Shown piece after piece: positions 22,591 through 34,222 of a stretch of DNA of 64,000 bases. Within the stretch, counting starts at the first letter, position 1, and each line of letters starts with the position of its first letter. Below the pieces are notes generated by a model. The model was not told the DNA's origin. It was given only the letters and a program-made list of their open reading frames with translations, and searched no databases. A program made the position numbers and the translations under genes. Source of the DNA: Nemertoderma westbladi (taxonomy: Eukaryota > Xenacoelomorpha > Nemertodermatida > Nemertodermatidae); assembly GCA_032718475.1 (NCBI GenBank), contig JAUCBJ010007289.1, forward strand, positions 62,001 through 126,000, in the 5' to 3' direction.

Positions 22591-24990
22591 GAGCGAAATG
22601 TTTAATGTCATCTCAACAAGGTAAGCAAGCAAATAAAAGCAAAGTAAACAGTCGGCCGAACCCGGCGGCAACCCGAAGGCTCCTCTTTCGATAGCTGCTA
22701 CCAGAAGGTAGGGGTGGGCGCTACTCCTATCCCAAGATAGCAGCCAACAAGTTCAGCCAACAAGTTCAGCAGCCAACGTATATTGACGATGGTATAAATA
22801 TGGATTACAAAAACTTATTTAAAACTGATAATTGCGCATGCGCGCAATAGATACTAAAATTCAATCCAGATTTGATCCTGTTATCTTGGATGTGTATATT
22901 ATATTACAAATTATTGGGGATGACAATATTTGTTTATTTTTCCGGGCAGTTTGAGGTTGTTTGGTAATGTACAAACAACATCATGAGTTATTACGACTAT
23001 TTAACTTTTGGAAATTAATAGGAAATTTTGGAACATCACAAAATTACCGAATTTTACGATGTAGATTTAATAACGTCTGTATATATTGTGTGCAATAATA
23101 TTCATTACTTTTAAATCAAACTTGCCACATCAGTATAGGGACGTTAGAAGAACAATAATTCCTAAATGTTTCATTATGCAAGGTCAACTCCCATGGGTAA
23201 TGATTTGACGAATTGTTAATCCAAATCATTTTGTCATTTTAATACGTAAATCTATAAAAAGGTACAGTATCTGAAGTGATCTTGGTTTCAGATACTGACA
23301 GATGTTGATAAAGCCCCACGTTACGGGCATAGATGAAACATAATATTTTATTAGTGAATACAATGATAATGATATTGATAATTTTTACCTGTTACCTTAG
23401 AGATAAAGGTGATTATCAATTAGCTAATAGCGATGGTGAGCATAAAACCACCCACATTTAACAATTCAAATTTTTTATAATGGCAGAAAGAATAATAAAA
23501 TATAATAAAATGCAATTTGTTTTAACCTTCCCGCAGCACGTGACCATGTACAGTATGTTATGCATTTAACCTATTTCGTTGTTTCAAACTCATTCAATTT
23601 GTTAATTTTTGCGGATATCTGTCTACATTAGGGGTTGAGTTGTTTTGATTGGGAGTAATTGTCTGTAGTTCGCCAGTCTTCCGCTAGAGGGATAAATATT
23701 AAATGTTAAAACCTTCTCCCATTTAGATTTTTTTATAAAAATTTAGGCTATGTTACTAAGTCTGCCAATTTAATGCCATTACTTATGCTGTAACCCTAAT
23801 TATACTTTATACACAAAGATGAGATAAATTATTATTGTTATCATTACTATTAATTTCGTGCATATGAGGAAAAGACACATCACAGAATAAGTAAGTACAG
23901 TACTACCTACACAAGGCCTAAATTAAGTTCGATTGATCTTAATTATACGATTTTATAATGTAAACAGTTGTAATTATAAATATCAAAATGAAAATGAACT
24001 ATTGTATTTAACTCAGTTATAGAAAACCTTGGTGCTGGAATCTCCAAATAATTGACAATCTATAATGTTTCTCTGCAAATGATCCTATATTGTATTGCTC
24101 GGGAATCCGTATTACTATTTACATTACATGGTCACTTTCATTCAAGGTGAATATTAAATTAGCACCACAACCGGCCTTCCTCCGACCTGCCTTATAAATA
24201 CAAGAAATTAAAAATTGTAATGAATAAATATAAAACCAATATATTTCAATTTTTCATTAATAATATCCCAAATATAAACAAACACCTACATTTGTTAGAC
24301 TAAAAGGCAAGTACCATAAAAATTAATTGCATTGCTACATTGTATTTCCGACAACAGAATTTGGAAGGGATAATTAACTTCTTGTATAACTACTCAGTTT
24401 ACCCCATATTTAAGATGTAATAGCCTAATTGCAATACCGCTAAATGAATAATTCTAAACCCATATATTTTTGAAACCAGCAATTATTGCTCTATTAGAGT
24501 GCAAAATCGCGAATGTTGAAATATATGTATTTATTTCACGCAGTTTTTGAATAAGAAAAAAATATTAAGATTACAAAATTGGAAGTGGATTTGAATAAAA
24601 TGGTTATATTCTGAACAGAATGAGCCCAAAATCTGCTCCATACGATCAAATCTCGCTAAGTTATGGTAAAAATAAGCTGCTGCCTACTTAAAAAAATTTA
24701 CTCTAGAACCCCCATCGTTCTGAGATTCATGCCCTTGGTACCGGATTAAGGACCCATATACTCGGATGCAGGGGTATATGGCCTGACCAGGCAGATGTTA
24801 ATCTACCATTGGCTGGTTAGGGGTAGGTGCTCTAATCTCCAATTTTAGAGCACTCAATTACGACCTGCACCTGGCAGCAGGTGTTATATCCCGACCGGCT
24901 GCCTGTCTTACCCCCAACTGGAGATAGAGCGGCCCACAATTATTCTGTGAGTCCTGTTCCTGATTACCTTTCTGGCTGGGCCATGGGTCG
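22591..24990. other. AT-rich intergenic region, no gene seen
   Basis: I find no ORF or RNA gene. Small features: a direct repeat GCCAACAAGTTCA at 22742 and 22755; a hairpin with 11-bp stems CAGTATCTGAA/TTCAGATACTG at ~23,265-23,299; a GC-richer block at 22,655-22,735 and another at 24,710-25,000. The latter may be the 5' part of the RTE-like relic that follows. Confidence 0.4.
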
Positions 24991-25039
24991 CCAGGCAGGC
25001 CAGATAGCTTTGGGGTGAGGGATTCTGGAATTGGAGGCT

Positions 25040-25680
25040 ACTCTCATGTTCCACCCCGACCAACCAAGCTTTTCGTGAACCTGAGGCAAGTCACTAGACT
25101 AGCCTCAGTTAATACCCTAACACTTGGGTCCCCAAAGCTTTGCCTTAGCGCAGTGTTCAAGGGTGTTCAGGTGTTCAAGAGCACCGAATGCACGTCTGAA
25201 ACACTGATGAGGTTCTGAGTAAGGACATGGGGGGGGGGGGGGGGGGGGGGTTGGCAACTCGCACTCGCATCAGAAGATGATAGTGACAATGTTGGAATTT
25301 GTATATTGATGAATAATACAACTGTACATGCAGCATTGGACCAAATAGACCAAATCTCCAACCGCAACATCCATCGCCACTGCTCATGTTCTGGAAGACA
25401 AGCTAAGAAATTTCCTAAGGTGGTTCTAATTGTGTGCTATTCCCCAACTAGAAGTAGTGTTGCCCCACTTGAGGAGGTGGATAATTTATACCACAAACTA
25501 CAAGCAGCTACTGATGGAGTGGATCAGCATGCATTCTTAACATTCCTGGGAGACTTTAATGCAAGTCTCCATCGCTCCTCAACAGCACAAATGGGTCTAC
25601 AATGTTTATTCCATCGACAGGACTGGGATTCAGTTCAAGAAAATAACTGGAAAGCTGTGGACACATACTGGACCAAGTAG
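25040..25680 (+). pseudogene. RTE-like LINE, APE endonuclease relic
   Basis: Translated pieces in order are TRLASVNTLTL (start of the APE-type endonuclease), LATRTRIRR after a poly(G) tract, HAALDQIDQISNR, then VVLIVCYSPT and HAFLTFLGDFNASL. LGDFNA is the conserved endonuclease motif that includes catalytic Asp and Asn. The fragment then loses similarity. Poly(G) at 25229-25250 and frame changes show it is dead. It may belong to the same RTE family as the 3'-end copies elsewhere. Confidence 0.65.
25229..25250. repeat. poly(G) tract
   Basis: Twenty-two G residues inside the endonuclease relic. Confidence 0.9.
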
Positions 25681-26620
25681 TTATTACAAGTCCAAGATAG
25701 AAAATATTCTGTTTCGTAAGATATATAGGAGCTCTGTACTGACTGTTGACTGTACAGGATGTACTCTTCGCATCTTCACCAGTGTTCATCGTATTATTGT
25801 GGCTAAGGTAAGACTTAGTTGCCGCGCTTTTGAATGGATTATCAAAATTTCGTGCTGGCACCAAATTTTGCATATAGCACCGAAAAATACAAGTTTGATA
25901 CGCCTGTTGCTAATCGTATATTTATATTCCATCGAATCCAGAACTCTCAAATACCCCTATAGCGCAAAAATCAGGTTCTAACAATCAATTTACAAAATTG
26001 ACATATTTCATAATTTTGTGCTTCACCAAAATTTGGAACTCGCCGAAAAAAACAAGTTTTAAATTTCTAAATTAATTTGTATGAATTCCACCTAATTGCA
26101 AACACTAAAAAACTGCTGTAAATAAAAAATAGAGATGTTTCAAATCATATTTCATGAAATATAATTTCAAAAAAGTCTCAAAAAAAGTTCCAAAAGTAGG
26201 GTTGAAAAATTGTGCTATAGCTCAAAAACTTCCCAATATTTTTGAAAACTGTTTTTACTATTAGGAAGACAACATATTTTTAGGAAATGTCATGAAATTT
26301 CAGATTGCCAACTACGTTTGTTTCAGAGTTATAATAAAAAAAAACACGGGGTGGGAGTATTGACCCCGGGGGGGGGGGGGGGGGGGGGGGGTAATAGGGT
26401 TAAATTGAGCGCCCTACGCCCCGCCACCCCGCCCCCGTTCCTTCAGTCAAAAATTTACATCCGCAAATTGTTTATGCATTATTGCTGCTAGTGTTATTGA
26501 AAATTTTATTCTAGGATTTAGACAACAAAAACAACCGTCAAGTACTATAAGAGAAGTATTCTTTTAGATTCTTACCAAATAATCGCAACCACATAAAAAA
26601 TTGTGAGCTACACTTTCGAA
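25681..26620. other. Intergenic, no gene seen, poly(G) at 26368-26391
   Basis: AT-rich, many A-tracts (25,970-26,340). CCCC followed by 24 G occurs at 26364-26391, after which a short GC-rich stretch is present. The ORFs are short and unrecognised. Confidence 0.4.
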
Positions 26621-26679
26621 ACTACTTTAAGGAATTCTGGATGAGACCCTTCTTTTTCCCTCTTTGGGGGGCCAGTTTT

Positions 26680-26810
26680 GGAACAGAGGCCGCCTATGGA
26701 CCACCAACTATGAGGAAGGCTGGCACAACGGCCTCCATTCACGCCTTTCCAACCGACAACCATATCTGAGCGAATAGGTACTGCCAGCAACGACCGACCA
26801 GCTATATGAT
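26680..26810 (+). pseudogene. MULE-type transposase scrap (tentative)
   Basis: The + frame reads RLWTTNYEEGWHNGLHSRL. This resembles the TNN..EGWH..L..R. stretch near the C-terminus of Mutator-like and FLYWCH-associated transposases. Only about 30 residues are recognisable and the frame stops soon after (QPYLSE-stop). Confidence 0.4.
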
Positions 26811-27150
26811 CTCCCCAGTCCAAACAGCAACTCACTTGCGATACCCACCACGTTGCGCAGAGATGGATCTATTTCAATGGATGTCAATCTTGTATTCTTC
26901 AGTGACTTCCTCTACTACATTTCACGCATTGCAGCAGATACAGGTGTCCTTGATTAACTATATATACAAGTTCTTTAAAATGGTTATTAGTAAAGGATGG
27001 CGATGGTCGAACTGGAACTACTAGGCATACTGTATAAATTTGGTACATTACATTATACGGTACATTATAAATTTATACAGCAGGTGAGTTCCTGTTTTAA
27101 TAATTAAATAATAATATTTAAAGGGTGTTTAAAAAAACGATTTTAAAATC

Positions 27151-27161
27151 AATTTACTTAG
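27151..27161 (+). repeat. Left target-site duplication of the NeSL-like element
   Basis: AATTTACTTAG here and again at 32435-32445, just after the element's poly(A) tail. Confidence 0.75.
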
Positions 27162-30100
27162 TAACATGTAATTATGTGGTACTGCTCGATACTGTACTGC
27201 ACTTGCTGACTGATTGCCCTACACTGCCTGACTCACTGACAGCCTGTTTGGCCCGTGATCGGGCACATTGGGCTGAAGCCTGGTAGCAGATTGAGCCGGG
27301 GGCCCTCACTTCGCCGGTTTCAGGAGGTTTCGACGGGGGATTCCGGAGGTTCGCCATCGGGGTGTCCCTGTTCCACTGCCCTCACACGCCTTCGCTCCGA
27401 TTGAGCGCCCTGGTTGCGATACACAAATCTCTAGGTTGGTATTTGTCTGTTAGCTCATCTTCCTAATCATCGGAAGGATTACAACTTCTCATTAATTGGA
27501 GAACTGATAACTGGTCGTCATCCATTCAGCTATTAACTGTATTCACCCAATCATAATCGTAATCCATAACCCGTATAATCAGTCTTTCGGTGCTTCTCCC
27601 TTGACTGTTTCTAATCGACCTATATAATTATTACTAATTATTTATACTCACTAATTAAACTTTGAAACTTGCCTTTCTTGCCTTTCTTGCCTTTCTTGCT
27701 ATATTATAGAGTTTTTCTTAATGCCATTAATTAGTTGTTTTAGTTTCTCAGGAAGTTTATTTAATTTCAAACCTTCGTATATATCTTGCTGTGTTCACAT
27801 TTGGTATACCTTATCTAAAGTATATTTTGTTGTTTGTTTAAGTTATACTATTGCGAACTGCGATTGTTGTAAATTTTACGTATTGCTGTGTAAGTAAATA
27901 CATGTTCTTTAACTGCTATAGATGTTGTTTAGTTCTTCGTGTGTGTGTCCTTCTTTTCAATACTCCTTTTTATTCCCTATATTATTACTGTGTATACATT
28001 TGTTGTGTGCCTAATTTGCACACCCTAACTCCCTAGAATCCCCACCGAGATGAATTCCACCATTGACTTATCCGAGAGCATATTGCTTAATGATCCCCCT
28101 AATAGTTCTGAAGACATGTACATGTTGGCTGGGATACCTATTTCTTATTCTCGTGATATTAAATCCCTAGTCGTTCCTGAAGGCTGGCTTACTGATAACA
28201 TAATATCTGCTATCATTAAGTATTTATGTGACCAGTACCCAGGAAATGCTGAATCTTTTAGTTCCCACTTCCTCAACATTTTTCAGAGTAGAGGCGCGCA
28301 CATTGTACAACGTCAAAAAGATAATAGTATACTTACAAACGATTACATATTTTTTCCAGTAAATATTAGAGGATATCACTGGGCTGTTGCTGTCCTCTGT
28401 CCTAAAGCCTCTACAATTTACTACTATGACTCTAAAGCCTGGCCTAACCCCTCACTGATAAATAATGTTAAATTATGGGCAACCTCAGTCGCGACTAGAT
28501 TCAATGAGACTATCCCATCCTTTAAGGTTCACCAGTTACAAAATAAAATTCAGTACAATGGCTTTCAGTGCGGGGTCTATGTATGCCGGTTTGTCAAGAT
28601 GTTTCTGGATGGAGACACTTTACCTTTAGTTGGCATAAATGACTCTTCTATGGCCTCCTACCGGCTAACCCTCTGCGATTTGGTCAAGCACAATGCCATA
28701 CTAACTACAAGGCCTGCAGATACATTAGTAATAGAACCAGTGACTAATCCTGGTACTTCCAATTCAAAGTCTCTATTTCAGCAACAAAACATCCCAGATC
28801 CATCTCCTGAGACACAATCCGAACATTCTCCTACTAACACTTCTCAGACTTATCTTATCCCTAACAAAGAAGGTCTGGTTGCTGTCAAACCTTCAAAAAC
28901 CTACACCTCTCACACAAGCTCTAGCTCACAGCAACAGTCATCGCGTAAGGACTGCCCTTCTTGTTGGAAAAGCTGCTTAGTAAACACAAACGGTCTTCTA
29001 CGAAGACATAAATCTCAAGGAGGATCTGTATGCCCCGGTATTGTACAAACTCCATCTCTGGGGATCCCTGACAACTTGGGGCTAAATGCAGATTTGAATG
29101 CTGAGCAGGATGTACAAGCAACAGATCAGGTTATAGTGGATAGTGAATGTGAAGGTAGTTACTCTAGAACTGAAGCTAAAGCAGATCTGCCTACCTACAA
29201 ACCATTCCACCCTCCAAGCTTTACGTGGGGCGCAACTTCTGGTCTTGTTCTTAGTAAGGAAATGGATCTGATCTACTCTACAGTCTCGCATTGGCGCAAG
29301 AATTGTTTCAAGTTACCTTCAGGCAAGGCTGGTAAAGCATTTGTAAGTGAAACAAATAGAATAATGTCAGGCTGGATAACGGCCTCACCTTTAGAGGGCC
29401 TAGCATTCAAACTAATTGCAATCATGCCACACTTGCTATTACAAAAGCCCCACAGTAAGTCAAAGGCTGCTGAGCATAGCAAGGTGCTGTCTTCAAGGCT
29501 CCAGTTATGGGACTCTGGTGACTTCCACTCCCTTCTTAGAGATGGGTTAGCTATACAGAAGAAGATTCAAAGGAAACTCCCTGACCGAAAACAGTCGGAC
29601 ACAGCACGAATCTTTAGTAAGCTAGTATTTGCTGGAAAGATCGCAGCAGCACTTCGTTTCCTAGACAATTCAAACGATGGATTTATAGAGTTGTCCAGTG
29701 ATGTCATTAATGAGCTCAGAATGAAACATCCTGCTCCAGCGGTATTTACTCTTGATTCGGCTCTTAGAGGTCCAATTGATGTTGTCCCCCCTAGTACCTT
29801 TGCTGCCATTGATGGGAAAATGGTATTTAACGCGGCCCTCAGGATTAGAGGAGGTGCTGGTCCATCCGGACTTGACGCAGAGTCTCTGAAACGGATGCTT
29901 TGCTCAAAGGAGTTCCGTCCCATGTCTACAGACCTCTGTAACTCAATTGCAGGAGTTGCTCAGCGCTTAGCTACTGAAGCCATTGACCCACTATCGATCG
30001 AGGCTCTGGTCGCATCAAAGCTTATCCCCCTTAATAAAAATCCGGGAGTGCGACCAATAGGTGTTGGGGAGAGTCTGAAACGGCTGATTGGCAGAATTGT

Positions 30101-32434
30101 AGTGGGGGCCATTAGGGATGAAATCAAGCAAGCTGCTGGACCACTCCAAACAGCAGCAGGACATCCTGCTGGAGTAGAATCTGCGATTCATGCACTAACT
30201 GAAGACTTTGAGGATGACAGTGAATGTGAAGCCGTCTTAATGATAGATGCTACAAATGCTTTCAACCTCCTGAACAGATCAGTGGCCTTACATAATGTCA
30301 GAATTTTGTGTCCAGCTTTATCAACATACCTGATAAACACATACCGGAAGAGGATTCGACTATTTTGTGGCACAATTGAGTTAGAATCTTCGGAAGGTAC
30401 AACGCAGGGCGACCCAGCTGCATTTCCCTGGTATGGTATTTCAGTGAACCCACTGATATATTACCACCCAACCAAGGCAAAATCAGTTTGGTATGCAGAT
30501 GATGCAAATGGTATTGGTAAGTTGTTGGAGCTTCGGGCGTGGTGGGACTATATCTCTCTACATGGACCTGCTTATGGGTATCACCCTAAGGCAGAAAAGT
30601 CTTGGCTTATAGTAAAACCGGGTTTAATGGAAGCAGCTGAGGAGATATTTAAGGAAGTGAGGGTGCAAATTACAGACCAGGGCCAGCGCATTCTAGGAAG
30701 TGTCATAGGAACACAAGTTTTCTCTTCAATGTTTGCTAAAACTAAGATTGCAGGTTGGTGTGATCAGATTGAGAAGTTGGCAGAAATAGCTGAAACCGAG
30801 CCACATGCTGCCTATGCCGCGTTTACGCATGGCCTAAGTTCTAAATGGACATTCTTCCAACGCTGCTACAAAGGTGATGAGGGTCTCTTTGGTCCACTTG
30901 AAGATTCAATCTACAAGAAACTGGTCCCATCAATACTGGGTTCCATTTGCGATTCAGGCCTTAGGGATATACTAGATCTGCCAGTGCGCCATGGTGGTCT
31001 CGGGATTACAAATCCCACTTCTTCTGCAGCTCTACAATTTGACAACTCTTGTGCTGTAACTAAACAGCACAAAACATGTATACAGAAACAGAGTATGTTC
31101 CTTGAACACTCATCTTCGGAGGCTCAGAAAGCCGTAACTTCGGTAGTTCGAACCAGAACTATACAGCATTGGAACACCAAAGCAGCCATCATCAAGGACT
31201 CTTGTGATCCACTAATGGCACGTGCTCTTGACCATGCATCGCGCCCGGGCACTTCATCATGGTTGACCGCTCTTCCATTAGAGTGTGAAGGTTTTGCCCT
31301 AAACAAATCCGATTTTCGAGATGCAATCGCACTAAGATACAACCTCCCTATATTTGGCATGCCATCCTCCTGTGTCTGTTCTGCCTCTTTTACACCCGAC
31401 CATGCTCTATCTTGCAAGAAAGGCGGCTTTATCGCATTACGCCACAATGAAGTTCGCGATCTGCTGGCCAATCTCTTGCATGAGGTCTGTACGGATGTAG
31501 CATTGGAGCCAAAACTGCAACCCTTAACGGGTGAGGTCCTATTCCCAGGTTCAGCTAACACATCCAGTGAAGCTCGTCTGGATATTTCGGTAAGGGGGTT
31601 TTGGGGACGCTTCTCCAAATCTTTTTTCGATGTTCGTGTATTTTACCCAAATGCAACATCATATCTCTCCTCTCCTATAGACTCTATTCTTAAGAGCCAC
31701 GAAGGGGAGAAGCGCCGGTCCTACAATGATAGAATTATAAATGTCGAGCGTGCCTCCTTTACCCCTTTAGTGTTTTCGACTGGTGGTGCAGCAGGGCCGG
31801 AGTGCAGCCGTTTCATGGCACATCTGGCAGGTCTCCTTTCGGAGAAGAGAGGCTCCACTTATGCAGCTGTATCACACTGGCTGCGTTGCAGGATCTCATT
31901 TAGTCTGGTGAGATCAGCAGGCATATGTCTGAGAGGACATAGATCTCTTCAAGCTATGCCACCATCTTCTATTGATGACCCGCGGCTTATTCCAGATCTG
32001 GGCCCCCATCATAATCTTCACCAGTAAAGCCCCCCTTCTTTACCTAACTTATTTTTATTTTTATTTATTTTTTGTTATTTCTCTTGATATGTTACTGTAT
32101 TGCACGTTCCCACATTCTACCGGTTTTCTTTAAACTCGTTACTGGATCCATCATTATTGCTTCATTTACTTCATTGCGGTATACAGTATTATAGTAGTTG
32201 AATTACTTTATTATTATTTTATATGGTCCTAATAATTATTTGACTTTATGTGAGTACGACAATCTGTTTATTTCTATATTGCACTGTATATTTAATACTA
32301 TTTTGTTGTATATTGTATGTATTTTAGAGATTTTTGACAATATTTATTTGGTGATCTATGCACATATTAAGTTTACCATATATATTATTAATATAAACAA
32401 TAAAGTTTTAATGATTGTATAAAAAAAAAAAAAA
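27162..32434 (+). mobile_element. Full-length NeSL-like non-LTR retrotransposon
   Basis: The 5.27-kb unit has an 888-bp 5' leader, one 1,325-codon ORF, and a ~400-bp AT-rich 3' UTR with AATAAA (~32,398) and A(16) at ~32,421-32,436. It is bounded by an 11-bp duplication. Known NeSL-type elements combine an Ulp1-type cysteine protease, zinc finger, RT and a C-terminal restriction-like endonuclease, exactly the order seen here. Intact ORF, poly(A) and clean duplication suggest a young copy. Confidence 0.8.
28050..32027 (+). CDS. NeSL-like retrotransposon polyprotein (Ulp1 protease, RT, RLE)
   Basis: This 1,325-residue ORF is without stops. Residues ~40-215 are an Ulp1/C48-type cysteine protease with the triad His110 (GYHWAVAVL), Asp127 (YYYDSKAW) and Cys174 (GFQCGVYVC), and a Gln just before the Cys. 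Residues 302-328 are a C2HC/C2H2-like finger (CPSCW..LLRRH..VCPG). RT spans ~590-900: GGAGPSGLDAE near 601, motif A Asp733 (MIDATNAF), TTQGDPAAFP near 784, YADD at 815-818. Next come LPVRHGGLGI (~977) and the knuckle C1108-x-C..H1118-x3-C1122. The restriction-like endonuclease region has ARLDIS (Asp1178) and FFDVRV (Asp1194). The ATG at 28050 is the first in a long frame. It copies its own RNA at a nicked target; the protease's role is unknown. Confidence 0.9.
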   Translation: MNSTIDLSESILLNDPPNSSEDMYMLAGIPISYSRDIKSLVVPEGWLTDNIISAIIKYLCDQYPGNAESFSSHFLNIFQSRGAHIVQRQKDNSILTNDYIFFPVNIRGYHWAVAVLCPKASTIYYYDSKAWPNPSLINNVKLWATSVATRFNETIPSFKVHQLQNKIQYNGFQCGVYVCRFVKMFLDGDTLPLVGINDSSMASYRLTLCDLVKHNAILTTRPADTLVIEPVTNPGTSNSKSLFQQQNIPDPSPETQSEHSPTNTSQTYLIPNKEGLVAVKPSKTYTSHTSSSSQQQSSRKDCPSCWKSCLVNTNGLLRRHKSQGGSVCPGIVQTPSLGIPDNLGLNADLNAEQDVQATDQVIVDSECEGSYSRTEAKADLPTYKPFHPPSFTWGATSGLVLSKEMDLIYSTVSHWRKNCFKLPSGKAGKAFVSETNRIMSGWITASPLEGLAFKLIAIMPHLLLQKPHSKSKAAEHSKVLSSRLQLWDSGDFHSLLRDGLAIQKKIQRKLPDRKQSDTARIFSKLVFAGKIAAALRFLDNSNDGFIELSSDVINELRMKHPAPAVFTLDSALRGPIDVVPPSTFAAIDGKMVFNAALRIRGGAGPSGLDAESLKRMLCSKEFRPMSTDLCNSIAGVAQRLATEAIDPLSIEALVASKLIPLNKNPGVRPIGVGESLKRLIGRIVVGAIRDEIKQAAGPLQTAAGHPAGVESAIHALTEDFEDDSECEAVLMIDATNAFNLLNRSVALHNVRILCPALSTYLINTYRKRIRLFCGTIELESSEGTTQGDPAAFPWYGISVNPLIYYHPTKAKSVWYADDANGIGKLLELRAWWDYISLHGPAYGYHPKAEKSWLIVKPGLMEAAEEIFKEVRVQITDQGQRILGSVIGTQVFSSMFAKTKIAGWCDQIEKLAEIAETEPHAAYAAFTHGLSSKWTFFQRCYKGDEGLFGPLEDSIYKKLVPSILGSICDSGLRDILDLPVRHGGLGITNPTSSAALQFDNSCAVTKQHKTCIQKQSMFLEHSSSEAQKAVTSVVRTRTIQHWNTKAAIIKDSCDPLMARALDHASRPGTSSWLTALPLECEGFALNKSDFRDAIALRYNLPIFGMPSSCVCSASFTPDHALSCKKGGFIALRHNEVRDLLANLLHEVCTDVALEPKLQPLTGEVLFPGSANTSSEARLDISVRGFWGRFSKSFFDVRVFYPNATSYLSSPIDSILKSHEGEKRRSYNDRIINVERASFTPLVFSTGGAAGPECSRFMAHLAGLLSEKRGSTYAAVSHWLRCRISFSLVRSAGICLRGHRSLQAMPPSSIDDPRLIPDLGPHHNLHQ

Positions 32435-32445
32435 AATTTACTTAG
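32435..32445 (+). repeat. Right target-site duplication of the NeSL-like element
   Basis: AATTTACTTAG directly after the poly(A), matching 27151-27161. A few of the A's could belong to either side. Confidence 0.75.
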
Positions 32446-32640
32446 ACACTTTGTAAATCTTCTCTTAGCCTAATGCTGAGTCGGAGCTTCGTCATGATTG
32501 TTTCAGACCTTGGTGATTGTTTTTTGGGATCTTCATCCTATTCGGACCTTCGTCCTGTTGTTTAGGCCCTTCGTCTTGGTGCTTCGGACCTCCATTCCAT
32601 TTGGACCTTCATCCTATTGGATCTTCGGCCAATTCGTACC
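32446..32640. repeat. Degenerate ~22-bp repeats (TTCGGACCTTCATCC-like)
   Basis: CTTCGTC/CTTCATCC and TTCGGACC recur about every 20-24 bases from ~32,480 to 32,645. This is a short decayed tandem repeat. Confidence 0.5.
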
Positions 32641-32649
32641 TTCATCTTT

Positions 32650-32945
32650 CAATGATGCCAATTACAGCAGGCAATGTTCTATGCATGTCCTTAGATATGA
32701 TGAAGTGATGGTATCACAACCTACTGGCTCCAGAAGTCAGGGAAATCCTGCCAAGTACCTAACTGATCTAGACTTTTCTGATGACTTAGGAATACTCTCA
32801 GAATTACGAGATGGAACCCAATGGGTCCTCAGCTCATTCAAACAGGCTTCTTCTAGAGTTGGTCTTTTTGATAACTCCAAGAAGAATTTTGACAGTTACT
32901 TTAAAAATAGTACCAGTTCTCCGCTATGGGAGTCCATGCTGTGTG
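32650..32945 (+). pseudogene. RTE-like LINE, RT catalytic-box fragment
   Basis: The frame reads KYLTDLDFSDDLGILSE (a decayed L.FADD.. motif; the Ala is Ser), then QASSRVGLFDNSKK. It ends in a stretch (CTATGGGAGTCCATGCTG) identical to copy E at 40,972. It therefore represents the RT middle joined to a later segment by deletion. Confidence 0.55.
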
Positions 32946-33055
32946 GGGCGAGCCACGAAGTGAGTGAGCCTTAGTGTAGGGGTACCATTAATCAAGCTGT
33001 GGGGCGAGCCACGAAGTGAGTGAGCCTTAGCGTAGGGGTACCATTAATCAACCTG
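32944..33055 (+). repeat. 55-bp tandem duplication
   Basis: GGGGCGAGCCACGAAGTGAG..GAGCCTTAG..GTAGGGGTACCATTAATCAA occurs twice in tandem (starts ~32,944 and ~33,000). GTCGTTCT is then repeated near 33,055-33,075. Confidence 0.85.
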
Positions 33056-33884
33056 TCGTTCTGTCGTTCTGTCGCGTTTTTTTTCAGTATTTTATTTTAA
33101 ACGTTAATAACTCGACCAATCCTTGATGAAATCTATCCAAACTTGGTACACATGTTGTTTGGCAAAAGTTTGAAAATTTTCCAAGTAGAATTTGCGTGGG
33201 GCTTTCGTGCAGCATCAGTGTAACTGTTATTGCAGTTATAATAAATTTATTTATCCAAATTTAAAATGCGTTAAATTTTTATTACTGTAGGATAAATCAG
33301 CTGGGTTTCTGACAAATTTTGCAATACATTGGGGCTGTCTGCCGATCTGCATGTACCATGTGTAACGGTACTGTCAGGCTGTACTCAATCCCTGAATCGA
33401 GAATCCTGCAATCAGTCAATACTGCAATACTGGTCAGCCGGTACCATACACTGCAGACATGCCATATCATGTAATCTAATTAAACATGGCCCCGGCAACC
33501 CTTGCGGTGATTATAGTTTAGGCCTAATTAGCCCAGTACCGGCACCGGTAATAATAATATAATAGGCCTAGTTTAGATAGTTACCGCTAATCATTCAGTC
33601 ATTGTTGCATTGGCACGGTACACCGTATTGCTGTAATGCCGTTGTAGTGCGCACCGTAGGTACCACCCTACTATCGGTACCGGCTGACTGGTGGCAACTA
33701 GCACTTGCACAGCAACAGCACTACCGGCGATACACAGGTTGGAATTTATGTAGAGTTTGCTCAACAGTACAGATATAAAATAGTTATCTAAATTATATAT
33801 ATTACTATTGACAAGTATTGAAATATATACCGTTATTCGTGTTATCAGTATTTGCAACATCTGACATTGAAGAGGTGAGAGAAG
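33056..33884. other. Intergenic, no gene seen
   Basis: This holds several TAGGCCTA and GGTACCG-type words (33,360-33,720). It may include a promoter for the downstream ORF, but no element can be identified. Confidence 0.35.
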
Positions 33885-34222
33885 ATGAATACCGGCACTC
33901 AACAAAACCAACGCTTATCACAGGTCGGTATGGTTACCTCGAAACCGGCGCGACTGTCCACTCGAATACAACTTCAAAACACAAACGCCAACAATAAACT
34001 GAAAGCGAATCGAACGTCTTCAGAAGAATCTGTCATTGGGACAAAGAAAAGGAAGCCGAAACCACGGGAATGGACCACAGCTAAGATTGAATGCTCCCAT
34101 TGTCAGAGTTCCTGGACCGAAATTGAAACACCAATTGCCGATGGGCTTGATCTCTCAAACCAAAACTTCCTCTGCGGGGTTTGCGCAGCAGTAAAGATTG
34201 AAAGTCTGGAAGCTGGCATCCC
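33885..34222 (+). CDS. Hypothetical protein, probable first exon with C4 zinc-binding motif
   Basis: The ATG sits in a fair context (AAGATGA) and opens a frame whose first ~113 residues are basic and Ser/Thr-rich (KKRKPKPREWTTAKIE). They include C-x2-C..C-x2-C (ECSHCQSSW and FLCGVCAAV), a likely zinc-binding pair about 28 residues apart. A good splice donor, CCCTAG|GTATTA, occurs at 34222/34223. The frame after it is AT-rich and looks intronic, so I end the exon there. Possibly the 5' exon of a PHD/ZnF-type protein or an element ORF; the family is not recognised. The next exon is not seen. Confidence 0.4.
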
